This document shows, one piece after another, positions 1 through 10,321 of a stretch of DNA of 64,000 nt. Numbering within the stretch: the first letter of the stretch is position 1; the number at the start of each line of letters is the position of its first letter. The notes under the pieces are model-generated. The model was not told the DNA's origin and made no database searches. It saw nothing but the letters and a program-made list of their open reading frames with translations. Origin of the DNA: Aporrectodea caliginosa (taxonomy: Eukaryota; Annelida; Clitellata; Crassiclitellata; Lumbricidae); the NCBI GenBank assembly GCA_020284085.1, contig JACEVL010000285.1:423001-487000 (forward strand). Reading direction: 5' to 3'. The translations under genes and the position numbers were made by a program.

Positions 1-1
1 G

Positions 2-1486
2 GTTGAAGGTTCAGAAATTTGTTCGAGGGAAAAGTTAATTGAGTTACAACAAAGTGATGAAAATCTCAATTGTCTTTTTGATTTAGCACGGTCTCCGGAA
101 AGAAGCGAGAGGTCTTTCTACGAGGTTCGTGATGGAGTTTTGGTTCGTGTCTGGAGGAGTGTGTTGGAGCCAGAAGGTTTCGGTAGAACGCAAGTACTCG
201 TTCCAATTTCTTTGAGGTCTAAGATAATTAGTGTAGCGCATGATATTCCGTCGAGTGGACACTTGGGTACACAGAAAACGCTTGATAGAGTGTTGAGGCA
301 TTTTTATTGGCCTGGTATTTTCAAGTATGTTAGAGAATACTGTCGTACTTGTGATGTTTGTCAGAGGCTTGGCAAGGGAGCTACAAAAGCTCGAGCGCCT
401 TTAATTAATTTGCAAGTTATTGATAAACCATGGTCGAGAATTGCTTTGGATATCGTTGGTCCTTTGGACATTTGTGATAAGTCAGGGAACAGATTTATGT
501 TAACGATAATGGACTTGGCTACGCATTTTCCGTTTGCGTTTCCGCTTAAGGTGCACACAGCGGTAGAGGTAGCGAAGGCGTTGGTGTCGGTGTTTTCGAC
601 ATTTGGTTTTCCTGATGAAGTTTTGACAGATCAGGGTTCTGAATTTATGTCAGAATTGATGCAATTGCTGATGAATGAATGTCAGATAATGCAGTTGAAA
701 ACTAGTGCGTTTCATCCTCAGACCAATGGATGTCTCGAAAAATTTCACCATACTTTAAAGGATATGTTGAAAGCTGTGGGAGAAACTTTTCAGGGTGATT
801 GGGATGAAATTCTTCCTTGGGTACTGTTTGCATACAGAGAGGTTCCGGTGCAGGGATTGGGTTTCTCTCCATTTGATTTAATGTTTGGAAGGGATGTGAA
901 AGGGCCCTTGCAAATGATTAAACATAGTTGGATTCGAACTGATGTTGTGCCTGAATTGAAAAAGACGAATTTGATTGATTTTGTTTTGGATCTTCGAGAG
1001 AAGATTAAGGTGTCATTACAAATTGCAAATGAAAATGAAATGGGAAATAAATCGAAGTCGAAGGAATGGTATGATTTGCATGCGAAGTCTGTTACTTTTG
1101 AGAAGGATGAACAAGTGTTACTGTTGTTGCCTTTGATTGGTAAACCTTTACAAGCAAAGTATTGTGGTCCCTATCAGGTACTGAAAAGACTTGGGGAGAT
1201 GGATTATCTCGTCGGTACTCCAGATCGGAGGAAACCAAAGAGGGTTGTGCATGTGAACCTCATGAAGAAGTATTTGCCACGGCAAGGGGAAAAGGTGTTG
1301 GTTGTTGATAGTGAACCTGAAGTGAATGTTTTGATTTCTGATACAGGCATGTCTACATCATTTTTGGACTCCGTTAACATGGAGCACTTAAATCAGAGTC
1401 AAATAGATGATTTAACAAATGTGTTGTGCAAATTTCAGAGTGTGTTTAGTGACAAGCCAGGGAGGACGACTGTGGGTGTCTCATGA
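2..1486 (+). CDS. pol: Pol, integrase portion (Gmr1-type order)
   Basis: The frame is open from the window edge, so the Met at 140 is not the true start. An HHCC finger (His pair in HDIPSSGHLG, Cys pair in CRTCDVC) is followed by the rve integrase core. The three catalytic residues can be read as D in RIALDIVGPL, D in LTDQGSEF and E in NGCLEKFHH, in a D,D-35-E-like layout. A GPYQVLKRLG segment near 1165-1195 is the GPY/F module that ends many gypsy integrases. Integrase cuts the 3' ends of element cDNA and joins them to host DNA. Past the GPY module the frame runs on through a linker towards RT and then hits a stop at 1486, just after a probable one-base insertion near 1480. The RT frame takes over there. 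Confidence 0.85.
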   Translation, partial: VEGSEICSREKLIELQQSDENLNCLFDLARSPERSERSFYEVRDGVLVRVWRSVLEPEGFGRTQVLVPISLRSKIISVAHDIPSSGHLGTQKTLDRVLRHFYWPGIFKYVREYCRTCDVCQRLGKGATKARAPLINLQVIDKPWSRIALDIVGPLDICDKSGNRFMLTIMDLATHFPFAFPLKVHTAVEVAKALVSVFSTFGFPDEVLTDQGSEFMSELMQLLMNECQIMQLKTSAFHPQTNGCLEKFHHTLKDMLKAVGETFQGDWDEILPWVLFAYREVPVQGLGFSPFDLMFGRDVKGPLQMIKHSWIRTDVVPELKKTNLIDFVLDLREKIKVSLQIANENEMGNKSKSKEWYDLHAKSVTFEKDEQVLLLLPLIGKPLQAKYCGPYQVLKRLGEMDYLVGTPDRRKPKRVVHVNLMKKYLPRQGEKVLVVDSEPEVNVLISDTGMSTSFLDSVNMEHLNQSQIDDLTNVLCKFQSVFSDKPGRTTVGVS

Positions 1487-2777
1487 TGTGAAGCTGATGG
1501 ACGGTGTAAGACCGATGAGGCAGTCACCATATCAACTTCATCCGGACAGGTTAAAGTTGGTAAACGAGGAAATAGAGGAGTTGTTGCAATCAGGCATAAT
1601 TGAGGAATCTGAGAGTCCGTGGGCGGCACCAATAGTGTTGGTTCCAAAACCCGATGGTACGCTAAGGTTGTGTACTGACTTCAGGAAACTGAATGCAGTT
1701 ACTATACCTGATCCATTTCCGATGCCTCGAGTGGAAACTCTCATAAATAAAGTTGTGCAGGCGAAATTTCTTACAAAATTGGATATGACGAAAGGGTACT
1801 GGCAAATTCCTATAGCGCCATCAGCAGTTGAGTGCACAGCTTTTGTAACACCTAATGGACATTTTCAATGGAAATACATGGCATTTGGGCTTCGAAATGC
1901 ACCAAGTTCATTCAGTAGGCTAGTTAAGAAGATTTTTGCAGGTTTGGAGTCTTTTTGTGATGCATATCTTGATGATATCATTATTTTCAGTATGGCATGG
2001 TCGAGTCACATGAATCATTTACAGCAAGTGTTGCAACGAGTGCAAAAGGCTAATTTGACGTTGAATGTGAAGAAATGTGTGTTTGCTGATGCTGAGGTGG
2101 ATTTCTTGGGTCATCATGTAGGTCGGGGAATAGTGTCTCCACGTTCACAAAAGGTGGAAGTAATGCTTAACTTTCCAACGCCGACTAATAAGAAACAATT
2201 GCAGTCTTTGTATGGTCTCGCAAGCTATTACAGGAGATATTTGCCACATTTTGCAAATTTGACGAATCCTTTTACTGAAATTCTGAAGAAAGGGAATAAG
2301 TTTGTGTGGTCTGCTGAAGCAGAAAGGGCTTTTGTCGATTTGAAGTCAAGATTGGCGTCCAAACCAATTCTTAAACCGCCTGATTATGATCGACCGTTTT
2401 TCGTTGCTGTTGATGCTTCGCAGGTGTGTGTGGGAGCGTGCTTGTTCCAGATGTACGAGGACGTCGAGCATCCTGTATGTTATTACAGCCGCAAGCTTCG
2501 GACGCACGATAGACGCTATTCGACCGTGGAGAAGGAGGCTTTGGCTCTGGTGACGGCGATACGGACGTTTTCCGTCTATTTTGGTTCTGCGCCGGTGGTG
2601 GTCTTTACTGACCATAGCCCACTCACCTTCATAAACTCGATCGCGAACTCCAACGATAAGTTGCTTCGGTGGAGTTTGGAACTACAGAAGTACGCTCTGG
2701 ACATTCGGCATCGTCCTGGGAGAGAGAATCTCCTGCCGGATTTGTTGAGTCGTCCGTCGTTGGCAGATAGTGAATGA
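1481..2777 (+). CDS. pol: Pol, reverse transcriptase and RNase H portion
   Basis: This frame starts where the integrase frame breaks; the upstream Met at 1419 is an out-of-frame shadow. RT motifs are clear: KPDGTLRLCTDFRKLN, LTKLDMTKGYWQIPI, AFGLRNAPSSF and the catalytic YLDDIIIFS. RNase H follows, with acidic residues in VAVDASQ, STVEKEALAL and FTDHSPL, and the frame closes with HRPGRENLLPDLLSRP. It makes element cDNA and removes the RNA template in the virus-like particle. No integrase or chromodomain follows RNase H. Only about 195 bp separates the stop codon from the LTR. The order IN-RT-RH is thus read directly from the sequence. Confidence 0.88.
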
Positions 2778-2960
2778 TCATGCTTAGGGAGACGTAAATG
2801 CACGTCTAAGTGTGTATAAATTAAATGTTTTCGTTTCTTATATGATTGTATTTGTGTATATAGATTTTTGATTTGTGATTTTGATTGTGATTTTTGTTCA
2901 TTGTGCATGTTACTTAAGTTAGTTAAGTCAAAAACCCTTCTGGTTTTTGCCTTTTTTGGA

Positions 2961-2972
2961 AGTCCGGGGGTA
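2961..2972 (+). promoter_or_regulatory. Polypurine-tract-like site next to the 3' LTR
   Basis: The G-rich stretch AGTCCGGGGGTA abuts the LTR start. AGTCCGGGGGTATG is the usual look of this junction in gypsy elements, where plus-strand cDNA synthesis is primed. Confidence 0.5.
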
Positions 2973-3419
2973 TGTTGGGATCCCATGGCTTAACCGGTCC
3001 TGGGATGGGCATAGTTACGCTTGGGTGGTTTCCGTAGCTGAGGGGAGACCTCTTGCGGGGAAATTCTCTTATATAAGGACCTAGAACAAGGGGCGTCTTT
3101 GAAGTCTCCGCTGATACGACCTCACGTTGTTCGTCTTGTCTGAGATCTTCCGGGCGCATGTTAGTCAAGTTCGTTTTCGTGGCAAGTTCCACTTTTCTTG
3201 GTTACTCAAGGTTGCTTGAGTTTGTGATGTTCGTCAGCCCGTTGCTGAGTTGCAGACTTGTTTGTTGGGCGTTCTTCGTCTTGAGAACGAACCCTTCTTC
3301 CACCGTCGTTCTACGGTTGGGTAATGTATCGTTTTAATTTGTCTTTTTGTTGAGAATTATTCCTTTGAAAATAGACAACGAGTCGTTTGCTTGATTATAG
3401 CTGGGGGGAACTCGTAACA
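2973..3419 (+). repeat. 3' LTR, 447 bp
   Basis: The repeat begins TGTTGGGATC and ends CTCGTAACA, giving the TG...CA termini and imperfect TGTT/AACA inverted ends of an LTR. It begins directly after the polypurine-like tract and contains ATATAAGGACC near 3072, a TATA-like promoter candidate. The 5' partner is outside the window, so identity between LTRs and the target duplication cannot be checked here. Confidence 0.75.
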
Positions 3420-3865
3420 ATATATATATATATATAAGACCATATAAGTCCATGCTAACATAAACACTGAAAAACTAATATAGAGTAATATCAGTCAGTT
3501 TATCAGTCAATCGGAGATTATTGTGGACAAAGACAACATTTCGCATTTTGGATAACTTAGAAATTGAAATAAGTTTTATAAATTTTATTTCCTGTACTAT
3601 GCTATTTATTTCTCAACTGATGACATTAAATAGTGACGTAAATTAGATGAACCCTTGAGAGGACGACGGAGGACAACGTAAAGGATATCAGACAAAAATA
3701 AAATTAAACAAATAATAACAGAGAGTAGATAAAGTTACAAATAAGGAAATAAAAAACTGAAAACGTGACGAGAAATGAAAAAACGAAAAAAACGAAGATT
3801 TTAGGACAAAAATAAAAAAAAACAAAAAACGTTTTTTACAGCTATGGTTTTATGGACTCAAATTA
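3420..3865. other. A/T-rich stretch without a recognised gene
   Basis: It starts with a short (AT)n run (3420-3436) and then holds A-rich, low-complexity sequence. I see no coding frame, structural RNA or element ends in it. Confidence 0.5.
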
Positions 3866-3966
3866 ATTGTATTGTATTGTTTTTGGCTATTTATAAAGCG
3901 CTTATCACAGCAACAGCCTTTCAGAAGCGCTCCCAATGCGAGCAACCCGAGGAAAAAAGCAGGATT

Positions 3967-5350
3967 TTAGTTTAGAAAAAGATGAGGAGAGACTAACAGA
4001 ACCGGTGGAGGAAGTCCATTCCACAGAGAAGGACCTTTGCAGGCGAAGGATCTGGATTGAGCCATCGCAATCCTGACAAAAAGGTCAAACCTATCAGAGG
4101 ATCGAAGAGGACGCAGCGAAGTGGCAGAGAGTGGGCGAAGCATGAGATCGCAAAGGTACTTCGGAGCAAGACCAAAATGAGACTTAAATACTAAAATAAG
4201 AACATTGAATTGTATTCGGACTTCAGACAGGTTGAGGGAACCAGTGAAGTTCTTCAGCCATGAATGTAGAGATGTAGGAGAATCGAGGAAGACGAGCAAT
4301 CAGTCTAGCAACAGCATTAAGTACTGACGGTAGAGGAGAAAGGCCAACCTTAGGGAGACCAACAAGGAGAGAATTACAGTAGTCTATTTGAGAGCAGATG
4401 AAAGCGTGAACAATTGAGGCAAAGGTCGAAGATGAAATAGATTTGCGAATAGCCTGAGACGCCTTAGTTGGAAGTAGGAAGAGCGAGTTAGCGTGACAAT
4501 GTGTTCAGTAAAAGTTAGAGAACTGTCTAGGGTGACACCCAGGTCTCGGACACTAGACGAAAAGGTAAAACAAAGAAACCTTTCAGAGAGTAATGCATAG
4601 TCAAGTGTTTTGAGCTGCTGAGGAGTTTCAAACGAAATTAGCTCGGTTTAGAAGAGTTTAAGAAAGACGATTAGAAGACATCCAGAGATGAAGATCTTGA
4701 GAGAGAGCCTCAATTTGACTAGCGAGAAGGGTGTTGAGCAGAAGGGGTCCATGGACACGAGCCGCCTGGACATCATCAGCAAAAAGGTGGCCAGTCGCAG
4801 AACGGTTCGGGCAAAGATAGGGAATATTAGCTGTGTATGAACTGATTAAGAGCGGGCCTACGACAGAACCTTGAGGAACACCCAACATAACAGGGACCCA
4901 CTGAGTCCTGGAGTCACCAGAGATGATCATTTGGGTGCGATCAGACAGGTAGGACCGAAGCCAAAGGAGAGGAGGGCCCTTGAATCCACAGGAGGTCTCA
5001 AGCCGATGTAGTAGAATCTCATGGTTGACCATGTCAAAGGCTGCGGAGACGTCAAAGAGAGCCAAAAGAGTAACTTGAGACTTGTCAACAGCTGAATATA
5101 TATATATCAGAAAGCAAGGACAGTAGGGCTGTTTCTGTTGAGTGGTAAGCCCTGTAGCCAGACTGGAGGAAGGATGGAGTCCCGAGTGCTCAAGATAGGG
5201 GAGAAGTTGCAAAGATACTAGTCGTTCTAAAGTCTTGGACAGAAAAGATAGATTTGAAGTGAGTCGATAGTTTTGACAGAGGTTAGGGTTGAGATTGGCC
5301 TTATTGAGTGCAGGAAAGACTAAGGTTCGCTTTGAGAGGCAGGGTTGCAA
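3967..5350 (-). pseudogene. LINE reverse transcriptase remnants
   Basis: The segment 4658-5350 keeps the RT core: FDVSAAFDMVNHEILL (motif A), GVPQGSVVGPLL (motif B) and HLFADDVQA (the FADD catalytic box). After a break the C-terminal tail continues at 3967-4299 with LRPLSATSLRPLRSSDR and LWNGLPPP, a tail that recurs in the other LINE fragments of this window. Stops and frame changes between the pieces make it inactive. It lies directly downstream of the endonuclease domain on the same strand, in the normal EN-RT order. Confidence 0.75.
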
Positions 5351-5411
5351 CCCTCAGAAAGTGATCCATTAACAAATTTACAGAAAGAAAGGAGCAATAT
5401 TATCTAGAATG

Positions 5412-6883
5412 TCAGACTTTGTCAGTTCTAATAAAAGGAAATAAAGGGTCTAATTCACATGATTTTAAATTCACAGAAGAAAAAACCGAGCGGAGACCCG
5501 AGTCCACAATAGGTCGGAAGCCGTCGAAGACAGATGTCGTTGAGGAGAATGTGGGAGGAGGAGCGTCTGTAGTAGATGCGCGAAGACGGTCAGTCTTCGC
5601 GGTGAGCATGTCCAGAAAGTCATTGGCAGAAAAGGCAGGAATCTCCGACGGTCGAGATGGTCGACCGAGAAGTCCTGAGATGGAGGACCAAAGGCGCTTT
5701 GGATTCTTGGCATTTTGAGCGATGAGTTGTTCCCAGTAGACGGCCTCCTTCTGGTGGTAGAGAAGATGGAGGGCACGTAGTTTGGTAATACGGACTAGAC
5801 GGTGGCTAGGATCTGTGGACCGGCGAAATCGTCTCTCAACGCAACGGGCGCGGCGACGTGACTGGTGGCATTCGCCGTCGAACCAAACGGCCAATGGTCG
5901 AAGACGGGTCCTGACGCTGCGACGAGGAAGCATCGTATCCAGCAAGAGCGTTGTGGTGGAGGTGTAGAGGTCGAACAATTGGTCGACGGTGAGAGCATCA
6001 AGAGTCTCGCGAGGCCAGAAGAGGTGGGAGTTGCGAAGGGCAGCGCTGAAAGCCTGAGAATCGAAGGATTTCCACCCCCGCAGCATCCGAACGGAGTGGA
6101 TAGGTTGAAGATGGATGGAAAGAAGGATGAATTGAACGAACGAGTGATCAGAGAGCGTCGGAGGAAGAATCTGTAGATCATCGACCCGATCATCGTCAGA
6201 GGTAATGACGAGGTCGAGGAAGCCTCCCGAGCGGTGTGTGGCCTCGCCAACATGCTGACGGAGGCCAACCTGAGAGAGGAGGTCAAGGAAACGAGAGGAG
6301 GTAGGAGAAGTAGGATCTTCAAGGTGAAGATTAAAGTCTTCGAGGATGACGAGCTGGCTATTGCGGGTAATGAGGCTTTCTAGAACGGATGAAAATTCCT
6401 CGAAGAATTGTCCAGTAGGAGGAGTGGAGCCAGGTCTGTAAACGGTAAGAAGTGTTACTGAGCCGCGAGGAGTGGCTATGCTCATACAGAGAGCTACGAA
6501 CGTGGTAAACGACGTATCGATGGAGACTTGAGTGAGCCGAAGAGATGAGCGGAAGAAGATCACGATACCACCTCCACGGGCTGGGTGGCCATCAGGGTGA
6601 GGTGGTTGCGGACAGTCCGGGGATGAGTAGCCTGGAGGCGTCGCTCGCAGGGTCGATGTGTCTTCAGCACATTGATGCCAACTCTCAGTGACGGCGAGGA
6701 CATCGAGTTGGCCATCAAGAGAGACGAAGGCGTGTTTGTCTGATAAGGAGCGGGCATTCCACGAAGCTAGTCGCAAACCTGGAGATTGGATGAGCGGTTG
6801 ATCAGACGAGTTGGTAGAGTTCGGAGAAGGATACTGAGGCGCCAACGGAGGAGTGGAAGATGAGGTAGACATAGACAGAGCTA
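5412..6883 (-). pseudogene. LINE endonuclease domain (APE type)
   Basis: The frame reads as an apurinic-type endonuclease: SWNARSLSDK supplies the Asn, AVTESWH the catalytic Glu, YRPGS the Tyr, EDFNLH the Asp-Asn pair and LSDHSFVQF the terminal Asp-His. This enzyme nicks target DNA to start target-primed reverse transcription. The GDFN motif common in the family is EDFN here. The first 18 or so residues of the long open frame (up to 6938) are encoded by the mariner end and are not part of the LINE. The frame ends at 5412, before the RT core, so the original protein is broken between endonuclease and RT. Confidence 0.75.
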
Positions 6884-6885
6884 TA

Positions 6886-8037
6886 CAGGGTGGGCAAAAA
6901 AAGTAACCCCTAAGCATTTTTGCTGATATTTCGGCCAAAAGTAAGAATTTTTAAATCACGTTTGTTTTACAGGCCTAAAGGTAATTCAAATCTACATGTA
7001 ATGGCCAAATTTTATCGAAAATATTCAAACAAAACAAAAGTTATATCACTTTTAGTGAGTCCACCCACTGTTTTTTGATGGTTCAAGAGCGTAATGCAAC
7101 AAAAAGCAACAAACAACGATTTTACTGTCACTTTTCAAATAATTTTTATCAAACAAACTTGATTATTGTTTCACAACTTGAGTTCAATGTGTCCACCACC
7201 AGTACCCATACATGTCTTTTTGTAAAGTTTTGATGTCTTTGTTGATGGGTTCCAGAGGTAAATCTTCCCACATCAACTTCAATGCGACCTTCAATTCTCT
7301 TATCGTTTTTGGCTTTGGCCGCAGATTGTGGTATTTCTCCAGCATAGCTCCCCTTACGTAATTAACCATTTGTTGGAGTGCAGAAGATTTCGGCCTTCCG
7401 CTGCCTTTACGACGTTCCAGAGCCGATCCTCTTTCATCAATGCGGGAGCATATTTTTTAACGGTAGGTCAACTCAGCTTCCACTGTTTATCAGGGCAAGC
7501 GGCGATTAGGGCTTTAGCTCAAAGACCCTGCTCATGAAGTGTCTGCATACACATTTTGTCTGTCATTGACACCTTGTCCATCCTGATATTTAAACAATTT
7601 CAATTTCATGGTTTCAATAAAAAATATTCATCTGTAAAATTCTTTATTTACCAAGTTGATCGTCTTCTTGCTAAGTGACGTCACAGTGACGTGCAGCTAC
7701 GCTGGTACCCCATTTCTTTTCTAACTAATAATAATATGTATCTGGCAATATCAAGTTTGTTTGATAACAATTATTTGAGAAGTGACTTGGTAAAATCGTT
7801 TTTGTTGCTTTTTGTTGTGCTACGTTTTTGAACCATCAAAAAACAGTGGGTGGACTCACTAAAAGTGATATAACTTTTGTTCTGTTTGAATATTTTCGAT
7901 GAAATTTGGCCATTAGCCTATAGGCTACGTAGATTTGAATTACCTTTAAGCCCGTAAAACGTGATTTAAAACTTCTTACTTTTGGCCGAAATATCAGCAA
8001 AAATGCGCAGGGGGTTACTTTTTTTGGGCCCACCCTG
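6886..8037 (-). mobile_element. Internally deleted mariner-like element with ~280 bp inverted ends
   Basis: The ends are CAGGGTGGGC and GCCCACCCTG, flanked by TA on both sides (6884-6885 and 8038-8039), the Tc1/mariner target site. The inverted repeats are long: 6886 to about 7165 mirrors about 7754 to 8037. Between them is a short minus-strand relic that fuses the N-terminal helix-turn-helix part of the transposase to its C-terminus, so the catalytic core is gone and the copy is non-autonomous. It sits inside the CR1/L2-like LINE, so it is the younger insertion. Confidence 0.85.
7171..7581 (-). pseudogene. Mariner-like transposase relic (HTH joined to C-terminus)
   Basis: Reading from the ATG at 7581 the product begins MDKVSMTDKM and runs through a helix-turn-helix region ending in a GSGRPKS-like linker. 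It then jumps to C-terminal sequence (ELKVALKLMWEDLPLEPINK) and the typical GGHIELKL end with stop at 7171-7173. The D,D catalytic core is missing. Two internal stops and one frameshift near 7195 are present. Such fusions are typical of MITE-like derivatives that depend on a full transposase elsewhere. Confidence 0.8.
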
Positions 8038-8293
8038 TAGGCGCTGTCTCGTCCGAAAAGCTCACAGGAAGAGAGCGATCCTGGCGGCAGCTGGCAGGGC
8101 ACCAGATCTGAGCCCTAAACAGAATCTTTCGTAGGCAGCGAGAAGGTCGAAAACAATTTTACCAGGTTGAACGTAGTCCGAGCCATCATTTCCGATTAGA
8201 CTAGCAGCGAAGAAACGCTCAATAGCAGATGAAGACGTAGACGTAGGCCGACGATTGTCTGGCCGACGATTGGCATGTGACGAAGTATACCAG

Positions 8294-8409
8294 CAATAAC
8301 GTACATCCAATAACGTACATCCAATAACGTACATCCAATAACGTACATCCAATAACGTACATCCAATAACGTACATCCAATAACGTACATCCAATAACGT
8401 ACATCCAAT
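8294..8409. repeat. Minisatellite, 14 bp unit, about 8 copies
   Basis: The unit AACGTACATCCAAT is repeated head to tail almost without change. It produces the spurious reading frames seen on the minus strand here. It lies in the presumed 5' region of the minus-strand LINE, where tandem promoter repeats occur in some LINEs; whether it has that role is inference. Confidence 0.9.
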
Positions 8410-8691
8410 GTCGTGCACGTGCACTGAGTCTGACGAAGATTAGACGAAAATCGAACCAAAGTTACTCTTTAACAAAAGACAGTAATCCGTTGAAAAGTAG
8501 GAACGACTAGTCCGAAGAACTGTAGTCGCAAGTATATAAACACGACAATTCAGTTAAGCTACAAACACCGAAGAGAACAGCTAAACTAGACGGAGCTGAC
8601 GCACCGGTGTGTTCACACGATAAACGTAAGGGATTTGCAAATTCTACTATATCATCCTAAAGTCGACGAATCGATTGCCGTTGTGATTATT

Positions 8692-10321
8692 CAGGGTGGC
8701 CACAGAAATATGATTTCAAAATTCCCTGAGTTTTCCAGGTTTGCCAGAGTCATTTTTTGAATTTTCCAGAGTACATTTTAATCGCTTCCTGTTATATTGG
8801 TCTAAAGATTAAAAGTTAACAAATTTTGAGCGGGCTCCTCCCCTTATAGTCTCACCTTTCCTTGTCTTTTTTAAATTGTTTTCCTCATAATTGTTCAGAT
8901 CAATTAGTAAAAACAAAAAACTCAAAACATTACTATGTTCACGCACTTTACAGATGCAAATGCAATCACTAGAGTGCAAGTCAGAAATTTAATACCAATG
9001 GCTGGAGTTGGAAGCACCTCTTAGTAGATCCCTTGAAGAGGTGCTAAATAAACCCCAGAATGAATAATACATACTGTGAATGCACCTAATTGAAACTATT
9101 TTGCCACAATGTAGACTACTTCAGTTTCTTTAGCTCCTTCATTTCATGCTCAGGGCTTAACACCGAACTGCCTGCATCTCCAGTCAGCTTGGCTGTCTTC
9201 GCTTTGAGATCTTTGATTTTAGCAGCTATCTTACTCTTCGAAGCAGATTTTGCATCATCTCTTGCCCTTTGCAGCTTTACTTGCAGTTGTTACATCTTCA
9301 TATCAAGGTCTAGTACCACGTACTTATTGTAATTTGTAGCATTAGTTTGTCAGTAGCTACATGTACTTCCATGACACCACCAGCATTCTTGATGGAATCA
9401 AAATCATTCGCTAAGCAACTAGAGATGCTTCGTGAAACAGTTTCAAAAGAGAGTGCAGTGACTTGTGGGAGTGATTTTCTACCAGCACGTCACCATTCAC
9501 ACTGAAGCCATTCTCTACTGCCACTCTGCCATGTGACAACACTAAACTCAATTTGATGACTCACCAAAATGTCGGCATATTCAGTTCAATTGTCTCAATA
9601 CTTGAAGTAGAATTCAAGTCTGGTGGTGGGTGTGCTGAAATTCCCAAATGAAGGATTCATCTCTGTCTGTGCTAATTTTCAAAGTGCGGAATATTGCATT
9701 TTCGCCATATTAGTAGAGAGAATGTTCCATGACTTGTAAAGACTTTCAACGAGACCAGCAAAAGTTGTGTTTATCAACACTGCCACCACTATTTTTGCAC
9801 TCATTGCGGACAGAAACTGGATGCAATCCATATGAAATGCAAGTTTCTTGCAATCTGACACCACGCACTGTGTTAATTCAGTCTTCGCTGCAACACCAAG
9901 ATCAAATCCTTGTACATTGTACAAACACCAATTTTCTTTTGTATCCATTTTTACTTTCATCAACTTTGAGAAAGAGTCTGCACCAGCGACTACCTCTTTC
10001 TTGAGAAACATATTTAGAGGCTGCACAGACATTTAAATAATAAGATACCGGGACATGTTGTAATGAGCAACGCTGCTATCTCTGTCAAAAGTTTTAGCAA
10101 AACCTTCAGCAATGTTATACTCACATTCTGCTCCTAAACAATCATAGACCTCCTAATCTCTTGCACAACGAAATCACGACAAAACATGCGTTAAATAATT
10201 GATCTGAACAAACTCCCTGAGTGCTGGAGGAATTCCCTGAGTTTTCCCTGAGTTTTCCAGAGTCAAGAAATTTCCTGAGTTTTCCCTGATTTCCCTGTTT
10301 TCCAGAGTTGTGGCCACCCTG
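8692..10321 (-). mobile_element. DNA transposon with CAGGGTGGCCACA inverted ends
   Basis: The left end CAGGGTGGCCACA and right end TGTGGCCACCCTG-like form inverted repeats, and sub-terminal copies of TTCCCTGAGTTTTCC occur near both ends. TTATT flanks the element on both sides (8687-8691 and 10322-10326). CAGGG ends are common in hAT elements, but those make 8 bp duplications, so the superfamily is left open. Inside are minus-strand coding relics. Confidence 0.7.
9040..10032 (-). pseudogene. Relic protein of the CAGGGTGGCCACA element
   Basis: The open part 9679-10032 reads as a globular fragment with KSWNILSTNM. Further downstream, in broken frames, I see a KNAGGVMEVHV-like piece and a Lys/Ala-rich coiled-coil tail near 9110-9280. 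This pattern of a GGV.V motif followed by a Lys-rich coiled coil resembles the C-terminus of large uncharacterised transposon proteins found in many animal genomes. No catalytic motif is visible. Many stops interrupt it. Confidence 0.4.

Larger units (their letters stand above)
1..3419 (+). mobile_element. Ty3/gypsy LTR retrotransposon of the Gmr1 type, 3' part
   Basis: The window opens inside the Pol frame of an LTR retrotransposon. Seen in order are an HHCC zinc finger, a DDE integrase core, a GPY module, reverse transcriptase, RNase H, a G-rich tract and a 3' LTR. In ordinary Ty3/gypsy elements integrase follows RNase H. Here integrase comes first, the order known from Ty1/copia and from the Gmr1 group of Ty3/gypsy elements first described in Atlantic cod. 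The RT and RNase H sequence is clearly gypsy-like (YLDD box, HRPGRENLLPDLLSR end), so Gmr1 is the best assignment. Gag, protease and the 5' LTR lie left of the window. One frameshift separates integrase from RT. A full-length active copy is therefore unlikely, but the long open frames suggest a recent insertion. Confidence 0.85.
3866..8691 (-). mobile_element. CR1/L2-like non-LTR retrotransposon (LINE), degraded, split by a mariner-like element
   Basis: On the minus strand this element has an AP-type endonuclease (5412-6883), a reverse transcriptase (4658-5350), an RT C-terminal tail (3967-4299) and a 3' end rich in the AGCGC/TTTATAAATAG pattern, closing with a pentanucleotide tail seen on the plus strand as ATTGTATTGTATTGT (3866-3880). 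Several other LINE 3' fragments in the window share this end (16421-17006, 23349-23856, 42389-42970). A mariner-like element interrupts it at a TA dinucleotide; sequence right of 8038 is probably its 5' region but carries no recognisable ORF1. Short tandem tails fit the CR1/L2 group, but the clade was not resolved. Confidence 0.7.

Noticed and set aside
5419..6176. Plus-strand frames opposite the LINE endonuclease
   Set aside because: They are antisense shadows of the minus-strand endonuclease, which has clear catalytic motifs.
8294..8409. Possible CRISPR-like array
   Set aside because: Units are 14 bp, directly adjacent with no spacers, and the genome is animal.
8196..8459. Three overlapping minus-strand frames with a repeated YWMYVIGCTLLDVR-like pattern
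   Set aside because: They are read-throughs of a 14 bp minisatellite; the repeat length makes all three frames of one strand open.
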